64,000 nucleotides of DNA, from the NCBI GenBank assembly GCA_023265995.1, contig JAHFSA010000009.1, positions 62,001 to 126,000 on the forward strand, in the 5' to 3' direction. The notes beneath the pieces are model-generated. The model was not told where the DNA came from, ran no database searches, and saw only the letters and a list, made by a program, of their open reading frames with translations. Position numbers and translations under genes: made by a program. This stretch comes from Perlucidibaca sp. Its GTDB lineage: Bacteria > Pseudomonadota > Gammaproteobacteria > Pseudomonadales > Moraxellaceae. Below, in pieces: positions 54,772 to 64,000 of the stretch (position 1 is its first letter; each line of letters opens with the position of its first letter).

Positions 54772-54975
54772 TCAGTAATGGGGCGGCGGCGCCTCTTCCG
54801 CCGGCATGGAGATCAGCGACGGCTGCATGGCCTTGAGCTGGTCATAAAGCACGCGGATTTCACCCTGCAACAGGTCGATATCGCGCTGCTGCTTCGCCAC
54901 CACCTGATTGAGCGATTCCAGCAAGTCGTCCTGGAAGGCCACCTTGACCTCGAGATTCGTCAGGCGTGTGTCCAT
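54772..54975 (-). CDS. slyX: SlyX family protein
   Basis: 67 residues: a coiled coil (RLTNLEVKVAFQDDLLESLN) and the C-terminal PPPHY box of SlyX. GGGAG precedes the start. Function is not established in any organism I know of. Confidence 0.92.
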   Translation of the reverse strand: MDTRLTNLEVKVAFQDDLLESLNQVVAKQQRDIDLLQGEIRVLYDQLKAMQPSLISMPAEEAPPPHY

Positions 54976-55106
54976 GATGAGTCTCCCGGCTGTTCATCAA
55001 TCACAAGTATGGCACGAACCGCGCCCCGGCACGCTCCGCCATGCCCCCGGCAGCGAGCGGATTTGCTAGACTGCGCGCCCTAGTTTTCCTGTCCAGGCTG
55101 GTTTCC

Positions 55107-56903
55107 ATGGCCCTGCTTTCCCTGCGTGATGTCTCTGTTGCCTTCGGCGGCCCGCACCTGCTCAACAAGGCCGCGTTCAGCCTCGACCGTGGCGAGCGCG
55201 TCTGCATCATCGGCCGCAACGGCGAAGGCAAGTCGACCATGCTCAAGGTCATTGCCGGCGAGATCCTGCCCGATAGCGGCGAGATCGTGCGCCAGCAGGG
55301 CCTGCGCATCGCCACCATGATGCAGGAAGTGCCGCGCGACTGGACCGGCACGGTGGAAGACATCGTCGCCGCCGGCCTGCAGGACCACCCGGACATGGTC
55401 GGCCACCTGGAGGACTGGGAAATCCAGACCAAGGTCGCCAAGATCACCACGCGCCTGGAACTCGACCCCTACAGCGAGTTCGCCAGCCTGTCCGGCGGTC
55501 GCAAGCGTCGCGTGCTGCTGGCGCGCGCGCTCATCACCGAGCCCGACATCCTGCTGCTCGACGAGCCCACCAACCATCTCGACATCCGCTCCATCACCTG
55601 GATCGAGCAGTTCCTGCTGGGCTGGAACGGCACGCTGCTGTTCATCACCCATGACCGCAGCTTCCTCGGCACCGTGGCGACCCGCATCGTCGAGCTCGAT
55701 CGCGGCACGCTGCGCAGCTTCCCGGGCAACTACACCGCCTACCTCGAGAACAAGGCCGCGCAGCTCATCGCCGAAGAGCATCAGAGTGCTGTCTTCGACA
55801 AGAAGCTGGCGCAGGAAGAGGTCTGGATCCGTCAGGGCATCAAGGCCCGCCGCACCCGCAACGAAGGCCGCGTGCGCGCCCTCGAACAGCTGCGCCGCGA
55901 CCGTGCCGCGCGCCGCGAGCGCACCGGCAATGCCAGGCTCGTCATCAGCGATGCCGAACGCTCGGGCAAGCTCGTGCTGGAGGCCACCGGTCTCTGCAAG
56001 ACCCTCGGCGGCCTGAATCTGGTGCAGGACTTCAGCACCGTGGTCATGCGCGGCGACAAGATCGGCCTGATCGGCGACAACGGCGTCGGCAAGACCACGC
56101 TGATCAATCTGCTGCTGCAGAAGATCGAGCCCGATGCCGGCAGCGTGCGTCACGGCACCATGCTGCAGGTCGCCTATTTCGACCAGCTGCGCGCCCAGCT
56201 CGACCCAGAGGCCAGCGTCATCGACAACGTCGTCGAGGGCTCCGACTTCATCGAGGTCAACGGCCAGCGCAAGCATGCCCTGTCCTATCTGCAGGACTTC
56301 CTGTTCTCGCCGCAGCGTGCACGCACGCCGGTGAAGGCGCTGTCCGGCGGTGAGCGCAACCGCCTGCTGCTGGCCAAGCTGTTCACCCGCCCGACCAACC
56401 TGCTCATCCTCGACGAACCCACCAACGACCTCGATGTCGAGACGCTGGAACTGCTCGAAGAGCTGCTGGTGAGCTATCAGGGCACGCTGCTGGTGATCAG
56501 TCATGACCGCGCCTTCCTCAACGAGGTGGTGACCAGCACCTGGGTCTTCGAGGGCAATGGCGAGATCAATGAATACGTCGGCGGCTACGATGACTGGCTG
56601 CGCCAGCGTCCGACGCAGACCTCCGTGTCGCTGCCCGGCAAGCCGGCGGCACCTCTGCAGCCCGAACCCGTGGCGGCCGCCAGCAAGCGCAAGCTCAGCT
56701 ACAAGGAGCAACGCGAGCTCGACGCCATTCCGGGCGAGATCGCCAGTCTGGAGAGTGAACAGGAAGCAGCCCAGGCCGCCCTCGCCGATGGCTCGCTGTT
56801 CGTCAGCGACCTCGGTCGCGCGAACGCCCTCACCCTGCGCCTGAGCGAGATCGAGGAGCGCCTGCTGCATCTGCTGGAGCGCTGGGAAGTCCTTGGCAAC
56901 TAA
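55107..56903 (+). CDS. uup: ABC-F ATPase, Uup subfamily
   Basis: 598 residues with two ABC domains and no membrane span. Walker A motifs are GRNGEGKST and GDNGVGKTT; signatures are SGGRKRRVLLARAL and SGGERNRLLLAKLF. The inter-domain linker (EEVWIRQGIKARRTRNEGRV) and the C-terminal LSYKEQRELDAIP coiled coil mark Uup. ABC-F proteins act on ribosomes; Uup is tied to ribosome quality and to DNA-repair phenotypes. The start at 55107 gives the standard N-terminus. Confidence 0.93.
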   Translation: MALLSLRDVSVAFGGPHLLNKAAFSLDRGERVCIIGRNGEGKSTMLKVIAGEILPDSGEIVRQQGLRIATMMQEVPRDWTGTVEDIVAAGLQDHPDMVGHLEDWEIQTKVAKITTRLELDPYSEFASLSGGRKRRVLLARALITEPDILLLDEPTNHLDIRSITWIEQFLLGWNGTLLFITHDRSFLGTVATRIVELDRGTLRSFPGNYTAYLENKAAQLIAEEHQSAVFDKKLAQEEVWIRQGIKARRTRNEGRVRALEQLRRDRAARRERTGNARLVISDAERSGKLVLEATGLCKTLGGLNLVQDFSTVVMRGDKIGLIGDNGVGKTTLINLLLQKIEPDAGSVRHGTMLQVAYFDQLRAQLDPEASVIDNVVEGSDFIEVNGQRKHALSYLQDFLFSPQRARTPVKALSGGERNRLLLAKLFTRPTNLLILDEPTNDLDVETLELLEELLVSYQGTLLVISHDRAFLNEVVTSTWVFEGNGEINEYVGGYDDWLRQRPTQTSVSLPGKPAAPLQPEPVAAASKRKLSYKEQRELDAIPGEIASLESEQEAAQAALADGSLFVSDLGRANALTLRLSEIEERLLHLLERWEVLGN

Positions 56904-56907
56904 GGCT

Positions 56908-56921
56908 TGACCGACCGGTCA
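56908..56921. promoter_or_regulatory. TetR-like operator upstream of the acetoacetate-decarboxylase-like gene
   Basis: TGACCGACCGGTCA is an inverted repeat (TGACCG/CGGTCA, 2-base spacer). It resembles TetR-family sites of fatty-acid genes. It lies 46 bases before the next gene. Confidence 0.4.
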
Positions 56922-56967
56922 CGAACAGGCAACCTCCTGCGTCGTTCCCCTGCGACGAGTCCTGTTC

Positions 56968-57660
56968 ATGACCGCCACTGTTGCTCCAGACCACCCCTTC
57001 ATTGACGCCCCGGCACCGTGGACCCTGCGCGGCCGCGGCTACATCCTCGCCATCAGGATGCCGGAAGCGGTGCTCGCCAACTGCCAGCACACCCCGGCCG
57101 AACTGCGTGCCAGCCGCCGCAGCCCGCTGTCACTGGCCATGCTGGTGGATTACGCGGAAAGCCCGGCCGGGCCTTATCAGGAACTGCTGTTCATTCCCGG
57201 CACCTTCGACTTCAAGGGCCTGCGCCGCCCGAGCATTTCACGCATCTTCGTGTCGACCATGGACTCGGTGATCAACGGCAGGCGCAACTGGGGCATCCCC
57301 AAGGATCGCTGCGACTTCAACATCGACTGGCAGGAAGATGGCATTGATCGTGCCGAGCTGACTGGCGATGACGGCAGCAGCATCGCCCGCCTCGTGCTGG
57401 CCGCGCGCGGCCCGCGCCTGCCCATGCCCGGGCACTGGCTGCCGAAGCGCCTGCGCACGCTGTCACAGCTCTGGGAAGGGCATCAGTTCACGCTCGCGCC
57501 CAGCGCCCGCGGCAGCCTGCGCCGTGCGCGCGTGCTCGACTGGGCCTTCGATGCCGAGCAGTTCCCGGACCTGGCGCAAGGCCGCTGTGTCGCGGCCTTC
57601 CAGATACCCGAGTTCGAAATGCTCTTTCCCGAAGCCAGCGTGCGCCGCTGGCACGACTGA
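56968..57660 (+). CDS. Acetoacetate decarboxylase family protein
   Basis: 230 residues. The N-terminal region WTLRGRGYILAIRM, the segment AGPYQELLFIPGTF and the strand NWGIPKDRCDFNIDW are typical of the ADC superfamily. The catalytic lysine of acetoacetate decarboxylase cannot be placed with confidence, and many relatives decarboxylate nothing. The gene follows uup after 64 bases, with a possible TetR operator between them. Confidence 0.75.
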   Translation: MTATVAPDHPFIDAPAPWTLRGRGYILAIRMPEAVLANCQHTPAELRASRRSPLSLAMLVDYAESPAGPYQELLFIPGTFDFKGLRRPSISRIFVSTMDSVINGRRNWGIPKDRCDFNIDWQEDGIDRAELTGDDGSSIARLVLAARGPRLPMPGHWLPKRLRTLSQLWEGHQFTLAPSARGSLRRARVLDWAFDAEQFPDLAQGRCVAAFQIPEFEMLFPEASVRRWHD

Positions 57661-57703
57661 ACGCGCCCTCTTCCGGTCACGGCGGCCAGCCCGGCTGTCG
57701 CGC

Positions 57704-59383
57704 TCAGTCGCGGTGGCCGCGCTCGGTCCACCAGAGCTGGGTCAGCATCCACAGCCAGTAGCCGGTGCAACCGAGCAGGCTGAGCAGCCCCAGCACATGC
57801 ATGCCGAGCACATGCGGACCGTCCTCCAGCTGCAGCATCATGCCGCTGACCAGGAACAGGCCGGCGAGCAGCACGGCACGGGCCTGGCGGTGGCTGGCGC
57901 GCTCCAGGCGCCCGACCAGGCGTGACAACTCCTCGATCTGCATGGGCGGCGGCCCGGAATAGCCGCCATGGCCATTGCCGTTGCCCGGCACGGTGCCGGG
58001 ATGATAGAGGCGCTCGACGGCATCCAGCGCCCGCGAGCGCACCGCCCGCGCCAGCACCTTGGGGCTGTAGCGGTTGGCCAGGGTCTTGCGCAGCAGCGGC
58101 ATGGCCTCGTCCATGAGCTGGAAGTGCGGATCGATCAGGCGACCGAAACCCTCCAGCGTGACGCAGGCCTTGGCCAGCAGGGTCAGCTCGCTGGGCAGAC
58201 GCAGCGAGTAGTTGCGCAGGATGGCGGCGATGGCCGTGAGCAGGGCATTGATGTCGAGCTCGGCCATGGGCACGCCCTCGAACTGCTCGATGAGATTGGT
58301 GACCTCGGCCACCAGGCCGTCACGATTGACATAGCGCCCGGCCGACCACTCCACCAGCACCTGCGTCACCGTGTCCGGCTCCTGCAGCGCGACTCCGCGA
58401 ATAAGACGGATGAGCTGGTCGCGCCGGGTCGCGGTCAGGCGCCCGACCATGCCGTAATCGAGCATGGCGATGCGGCCACCGGGCAGGATGAGGAAGTTGC
58501 CGGGGTGCGGATCGGCATGGAAGAAGCCGTCTTCCAGCATCATCTTCCAGACCGCGCGGGCGCCGCGCCGGGCCAGCTGCTTGCGGTCGAGACCGGCGGC
58601 ATCGATGGCCTCGACATTCTTGGCAGGAATGCCGCGAATGAACTCCTGCACATTGAGGTCGTCGCAGGTCCACTCCCAGTAGATGCGCGGAATCACCAGC
58701 CAGTCGAGCTGACGCAGGTTGTCGCGCATGCGGTCGGCGCTGCGTGCCTCTATGCTGAAGTCGAGCTCGCGCAGCAGCGACGCCTCGAACTCCTGGATGA
58801 TCTCTATGGGCTGGTAGCGACGCAGCTCGGCCGACTGCGCCTCGGCGATCTCGGCCAGCTTCTGCAGCAGGCGCAGGTCGGCCTGGATCTTTTCCTCGAC
58901 GCCGGGGCGACGGATCTTCAGCACCACTTCCTGGCCGATATGCGTCACCGCCCGGTAGACCTGGGCCATGGAGGCGGTGCCCACGGGCTTCTCGTCGATC
59001 TCGCGGAAACAGGCGCCGACCTTGGCGCCGAGGCTGCGCTCCAGCTGCGGCTTGAGCTGGGAGAACGGCACTGCGGCGGCCTGGTCCTGGAGCTTCTCGA
59101 ACTCGCTGATCCACTCCGCCGGCAGCAGGTCGACGCGGGTGGCCAGGATCTGCCCGAGCTTGACGAAGGTCGGCCCCATCTCTTCCAGCGCCAGCCGCGC
59201 CCTGGCCTCGCTGGGCAGGCGGCGGATGTCGGCCGGCAGGTCCTGGCGCACCCAGCGGCGCAACCAGCCCACGCTGCCTTCCAGGTGCAGCCAGCGCACG
59301 ATGTCATCGAAGCCGTACTTGAGCAGGATGCCGATCAGCTCACGCAGGCGGGCGAACTCGCGGGCACTGGAAAAGAGGTTCAT
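57704..59383 (-). CDS. AarF/UbiB/ABC1-type atypical kinase
   Basis: 559 residues. The KxGQ motif is in FVKLGQILATRVDLLP, the A-rich loop in PVGTASMAQVYRA, and the nucleotide lysine in VVLKIRRPG. The catalytic segment is DGFFHADPHPGNFLI and the metal site is in MLDYGMVGRL. Two C-terminal membrane spans follow a Gly-rich linker. UbiB supports coenzyme Q synthesis. The absence of ubiE/ubiJ nearby leaves open whether this is the main UbiB or a paralogue. Confidence 0.9.
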   Translation of the reverse strand: MNLFSSAREFARLRELIGILLKYGFDDIVRWLHLEGSVGWLRRWVRQDLPADIRRLPSEARARLALEEMGPTFVKLGQILATRVDLLPAEWISEFEKLQDQAAAVPFSQLKPQLERSLGAKVGACFREIDEKPVGTASMAQVYRAVTHIGQEVVLKIRRPGVEEKIQADLRLLQKLAEIAEAQSAELRRYQPIEIIQEFEASLLRELDFSIEARSADRMRDNLRQLDWLVIPRIYWEWTCDDLNVQEFIRGIPAKNVEAIDAAGLDRKQLARRGARAVWKMMLEDGFFHADPHPGNFLILPGGRIAMLDYGMVGRLTATRRDQLIRLIRGVALQEPDTVTQVLVEWSAGRYVNRDGLVAEVTNLIEQFEGVPMAELDINALLTAIAAILRNYSLRLPSELTLLAKACVTLEGFGRLIDPHFQLMDEAMPLLRKTLANRYSPKVLARAVRSRALDAVERLYHPGTVPGNGNGHGGYSGPPPMQIEELSRLVGRLERASHRQARAVLLAGLFLVSGMMLQLEDGPHVLGMHVLGLLSLLGCTGYWLWMLTQLWWTERGHRD

Positions 59384-59427
59384 GGGGCATTCCGGATCTT
59401 GTCGTTATGCCCCGAGTGTAGCGGAAG

Positions 59428-60528
59428 TCAGCGCGCCTCGTGATAGCGCGCCGACAGCTCGACGACGGCCTCGATGAAGGCGCCGGCATGGGCCGGATCG
59501 ACATGCTGCTCGATGCCGTGACCGAGGTTGAAGACATGACCGCTGCCGGCGCTGACGCCCAGCTCCGGCGTCCACACCCCGGCATGGCTGGCGAGGATGC
59601 GCTCGACCTCCTGACGGATGCGCGCAGGCGGCGCGTAGAGCATGGCCGGGTCCATGTTGCCCTGCAGGGCGACGCGGGCGCCGACACGCTGACGCGCCAG
59701 GCCCAGGTCCGTGGTCCAGTCCAGGCCGAGGGCATCGGCGCCGGTATCAGCCATGGCTTCCAGCCACTGGCCGCCACCCTTGGTGAAGAGGATGACCGGC
59801 ACGCGGCGACCGTCATGGTCGCGGATCAGGCCGTTGACGATCTGCTGCATGTAGGCCAGCGAGAACTCGCGATAGGCGGCATGCGACAGCGCCCCACCCC
59901 AGGAGTCGAAGATCTGCACGGCCTGGGCGCCGGCCAGGATCTGGGCATTGAGATAGGACGTCACCGATTGCGCGAGCTTGGCCAGCAGCGCGTGCAGGAC
60001 CTCGGGCTGCGTCACCATCAGCGTCTTGGCGGCGCGGAAATCCTTCGACGAACCGCCCTCGACCATGTAGGTCGCCAGCGTCCACGGGCTGCCGGCGAAG
60101 CCGATCAGCGGCACGCGGCCGTTGAGCTCGCGGCGGATGGTGCGCACGGCATCCATGACATAGCCGAGATCCTTTTCCGGATCAGGGACGGGCAGCGCCG
60201 CGACCTCGGCCATGGTGGTCACGGTGTTGCGGAAGCGCGGGCCTTCACCGGTCTCGAAATACAGACCCAGACCCATGGCGTCGGGAATGGTGAGGATGTC
60301 CGAAAACAGGATGGCGGCATCGAGCGGATAGCGGTCGAGCGGCTGCAGGGTGACCTCGCAGGCCAGCTGCGGATTCATCATGAGCTTCATGAAGTCGCCG
60401 GCCTGGGCGCGCGTGGCGCGATACTCCGGCAGATAGCGACCGGCCTGACGCATCATCCACACCGGAGTGCGGTCCACGGGTTGACGCAGCAGGGCGCGCA
60501 GGAAGCGGTCGTTCTTCAGCTCGGACAT
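59428..60528 (-). CDS. hemE: Uroporphyrinogen decarboxylase
   Basis: 366 residues. It converts uroporphyrinogen III to coproporphyrinogen III in haem synthesis. The signature [15 protein letters not shown] is near the N-terminus. Other marks are [27 protein letters not shown] and [12 protein letters not shown]. It is near gltD on the same strand, but a plus-strand lipoprotein gene lies between them. Confidence 0.97.
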   Translation of the reverse strand: MSELKNDRFLRALLRQPVDRTPVWMMRQAGRYLPEYRATRAQAGDFMKLMMNPQLACEVTLQPLDRYPLDAAILFSDILTIPDAMGLGLYFETGEGPRFRNTVTTMAEVAALPVPDPEKDLGYVMDAVRTIRRELNGRVPLIGFAGSPWTLATYMVEGGSSKDFRAAKTLMVTQPEVLHALLAKLAQSVTSYLNAQILAGAQAVQIFDSWGGALSHAAYREFSLAYMQQIVNGLIRDHDGRRVPVILFTKGGGQWLEAMADTGADALGLDWTTDLGLARQRVGARVALQGNMDPAMLYAPPARIRQEVERILASHAGVWTPELGVSAGSGHVFNLGHGIEQHVDPAHAGAFIEAVVELSARYHEAR

Positions 60529-60690
60529 GGGCAGGCTCGCAGGAGACAGGCTTGAGGTCGATATTCAGGGGCCGTATTGTAGCATCAGGCGGGGGCAATC
60601 CTGCCTGCGCAGCGGCGGCGTATGCAGCACGCCGGACGACCGCGTTATCTCTATTTGCAGCACAGGGCTGCAACCATCCGGGGAGCGGAC

Positions 60691-61077
60691 ATGAAAGCCT
60701 TCCTGCCGCGCGCGCTGATCGTTCTGGCTCTGACCCTGGCCACGACAGCCTGCGCCACCCGCGAGCGCTACGAGAGCCAGCTGCAACGCTGGGTCGGCGC
60801 CAACATCAGTGTCGTCATGGATGCCTGGGGCTATCCGTCCGGCAGCTTCGAGGCGCCCAGCGGCAATCTGGTCTATGTCTGGGATCGCCAGGATGCCTAC
60901 GAGGTCGAGCCGGCGATCTCGACCGGCATCTACGGCGGCAGCGGCCGCTACGGCAGCGCCATCGGTTTCGGCTTTGGCAGCCAGACCCACATGATGCGCT
61001 GCCAGACCTATTTCGAGGTCGACAAGAAGAAGACCATCCTGAGCTGGCGCACCCAGGGCAACAACTGCCGGCAGTGA
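60691..61077 (+). CDS. Small lipoprotein of unknown function
   Basis: 128 residues from the ATG at 60691 (GGGGAG upstream). The signal ends in LATTAC, a slightly weak lipobox. The mature part has NISVVMDAWGYPSGSFEAPSGNLVYVW and a conserved-looking CQTYFEVDKKKTILSWRTQGNNC, like small SmpA/OmlA-type lipoproteins. It is convergent with gltD and has its own terminator. Confidence 0.72.
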   Translation: MKAFLPRALIVLALTLATTACATRERYESQLQRWVGANISVVMDAWGYPSGSFEAPSGNLVYVWDRQDAYEVEPAISTGIYGGSGRYGSAIGFGFGSQTHMMRCQTYFEVDKKKTILSWRTQGNNCRQ

Positions 61078-61094
61078 CGGTCCATCCAGACGTG

Positions 61095-61121
61095 AAAAAG
61101 CCGGGACATGCCCGGCTTTTT
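61095..61121. terminator. Bidirectional intrinsic terminator between lipoprotein and gltD genes
   Basis: AAAAGCCGGG (61096-61105) pairs with CCCGGCTTTT (61111-61120). The A and T runs serve both strands. Confidence 0.85.
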
Positions 61122-61138
61122 CATGCCCGCGAACAACC

Positions 61139-62569
<1,431 letters not shown>

Positions 62570-62586
62570 TCAATACCTGTACGTGC

Positions 62587-64000
62587 TTACTGCGGGTTCG
62601 ACACCGTGTTCTTCAACAGTTCCTTGATATTCGCCGCCTTCGGCTTCACCAGCCAGAATTTGCGGGAATACTCGTCGAACTGTTCAAGAACTTCGCGACC
62701 CCAGTCGCTCTCGGTTTCCTGCACGTATTCCTGCAGAACGGCCTTGAGATGCTGGCGATGCGGGCCCATGGGCTCGGTGCTGATGCGGTGCAGCTCGATC
62801 AGCTCGTGGTTGCAGCGATCGAAGAAGTTGTTGTCCAGGTCCAGCACATAGGCGAAACCGCCCGTCATGCCGGCACCGAAGTTGAGGCCGGTCTTGCCGA
62901 GCACGGTGACCAGACCACCGGTCATGTATTCGCAGCAGTGATCGCCCGCGCCTTCGATGACGGCGTGGCAGCCCGAGTTGCGCACGGCGAAACGCTCGCC
63001 GGCCGTACCCGCCGCCAGCAGCTTGCCGCCGGTGGCGCCGTACAGGCAGGTGTTGCCGATGATGGCGGTGTCCTGCGACTTGAACGGCGAGCCCTTGGGC
63101 GAGCGGATGACGACGCTGCCGCCAGCCATGCCCTTGCCGACGTAGTCGTTGGCATCGCCTTCGAGATACAGGTTGAGGCCACCGGCGTTCCAGACACCGA
63201 AGCTCTGGCCGGCGGTGCCGGTGAACTTCAGGGTGATCGGCGCGTCAGCCATGCCCTGGTCGCCATGACGCTGGGCGATCTCGCCGGACACGCGGGCACC
63301 GATGGAACGGTCGCAGTTGCCGATGCGGAAGTCGAAGCTGCCACCGGTCTTGCCTTCGATGGCAGGCAGCACGGCAGCGACGATCTTCTCGGCGAGCACG
63401 CCCTGGTCGAAGGGCTCATTCTTCGACTGCTGGCAGTACTGCGGCTTGTCGGCCGGGATGTGGTCGTTCTGCAGCAGCGGCATCAGGTCGAGACGCGACT
63501 GCTTGCCGGTCTCGCCGGGCAGCATTTCGAGCAGATCGGTACGGCCGATGAGCTCGGCCAGCGAGGCCACGCCCAGCACCGACAGCCACTCGCGGGTTTC
63601 GATGGCGATGAACTTGAAGAAGTTCATCAGCATTTCCGGCTCGCCGATGTAGTGGTCCTGGCGCAGCTTGTCCTGCTGCGTGGCGACACCGGTGGCGCAG
63701 TTGTTGAGGTGACAGATGCGCAGGTACTTGCAGCCCAGCGCGATCATCGGCGTGGAGCCGAAGCCGAAGCTCTCGGCGCCGAGGATGGCGGCCTTGACCA
63801 CGTCGAGGCCGGTCTTGAGACCACCGTCGGTCTGCACGCGCACCTTGCCGCGCAGGTCGTTGGCACGCAGCGCCTGCTGGGCTTCGGACAGGCCGAGTTC
63901 CCACGGCGAGCCGGCGTAGTGGATCGACGACAGCGGCGAGGCCGCGGTGCCACCGTCATAACCGGAAATGGTGATGAGGTCGGCATAGGCCTTGGCGACG
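62587..64000 (-). CDS. gltB: Glutamate synthase large subunit, C-terminal part (5' truncated by window edge)
   Basis: The frame runs open to the window end, giving about 470 C-terminal residues. The FMN-domain segment [16 protein letters not shown] and [16 protein letters not shown] are visible. The [3Fe-4S] cysteines are in [12 protein letters not shown], followed by ATGVATQQ. The C-terminal beta-helix domain has Gly repeats ([34 protein letters not shown]). It makes glutamate from glutamine and 2-oxoglutarate and thus takes up the ammonium formed by the nitrate pathway. Confidence 0.97.
   Translation of the reverse strand, partial: VAKAYADLITISGYDGGTAASPLSSIHYAGSPWELGLSEAQQALRANDLRGKVRVQTDGGLKTGLDVVKAAILGAESFGFGSTPMIALGCKYLRICHLNNCATGVATQQDKLRQDHYIGEPEMLMNFFKFIAIETREWLSVLGVASLAELIGRTDLLEMLPGETGKQSRLDLMPLLQNDHIPADKPQYCQQSKNEPFDQGVLAEKIVAAVLPAIEGKTGGSFDFRIGNCDRSIGARVSGEIAQRHGDQGMADAPITLKFTGTAGQSFGVWNAGGLNLYLEGDANDYVGKGMAGGSVVIRSPKGSPFKSQDTAIIGNTCLYGATGGKLLAAGTAGERFAVRNSGCHAVIEGAGDHCCEYMTGGLVTVLGKTGLNFGAGMTGGFAYVLDLDNNFFDRCNHELIELHRISTEPMGPHRQHLKAVLQEYVQETESDWGREVLEQFDEYSRKFWLVKPKAANIKELLKNTVSNPQ

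Overview
The window is one contiguous stretch of a high-GC gammaproteobacterial chromosome, densely coding, with no rRNA, tRNA, insertion sequence or CRISPR array that I could see. The order leuS-lptE-holA, proA-nadD-rsfS-rlmH-mrdA-rodA-mltB-rlpA, dacA-ybeD-lipB and gltB-gltD-hemE is the scaffold familiar from Pseudomonadales. A DcaP-type porin and a PA2778/PA2779-like pair point the same way. I cannot name the species.

Layout. 1-7.9 kb: the end of a MacB-type permease, two minus-strand membrane genes, leuS, lptE, holA, a thioesterase and a META-domain lipoprotein. 8.0-15.9 kb: a plus-strand run for proline and NAD synthesis, ribosome silencing and rRNA methylation, and cell-wall elongation and remodelling (PBP2, RodA, MltB, RlpA). 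15.9-32.2 kb: a crotonase gene, then a complete nitrate-assimilation island between rlpA and dacA. It holds nirD, nirB, nasA and a flavoprotein reductase (minus), narK and a phosphatase-kinase (plus), an outer-membrane channel with nrtC, nrtB and nrtA (minus), and nasT. 32.3-34.5 kb: dacA, ybeD, lipB. 34.5-44.4 kb: an acetate module with a CrbS-type transporter-kinase, a LuxR-type CrbR regulator, acs and a DcaP-like porin, interrupted by an MFS gene and a low-GC orphan. 44.5-64 kb: sthA, lipA, a DedA-PAP2 fusion, thioesterase-like genes, yajQ, an AraC regulator, slyX, uup, an acetoacetate-decarboxylase-like gene, an AarF/UbiB kinase, hemE, gltD and the 3' part of gltB.

How the genes work together. 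The nitrate island imports nitrate by two routes (NarK and NrtABC). It reduces nitrate to nitrite with NasA plus a dedicated flavoprotein, and nitrite to ammonium with NirBD. GltBD at the far end incorporates that nitrogen. The clearest regulatory signal is a set of four sigma-54 (-24/-12) promoter matches in front of the four island transcription units. Two of them form a perfect 17-bp inverted repeat between the divergent nas and narK genes, around an NtrC-like dyad. The nrtA leader also carries a strong intrinsic terminator. The 5' arm of its stem overlaps a hairpin with a hexaloop of the A1/G4 type bound by ANTAR proteins. This fits NasT antitermination, with NasT encoded just upstream. 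The acetate module pairs a sensor fused to an SLC5-like transporter with a response regulator next to acs, its expected target.
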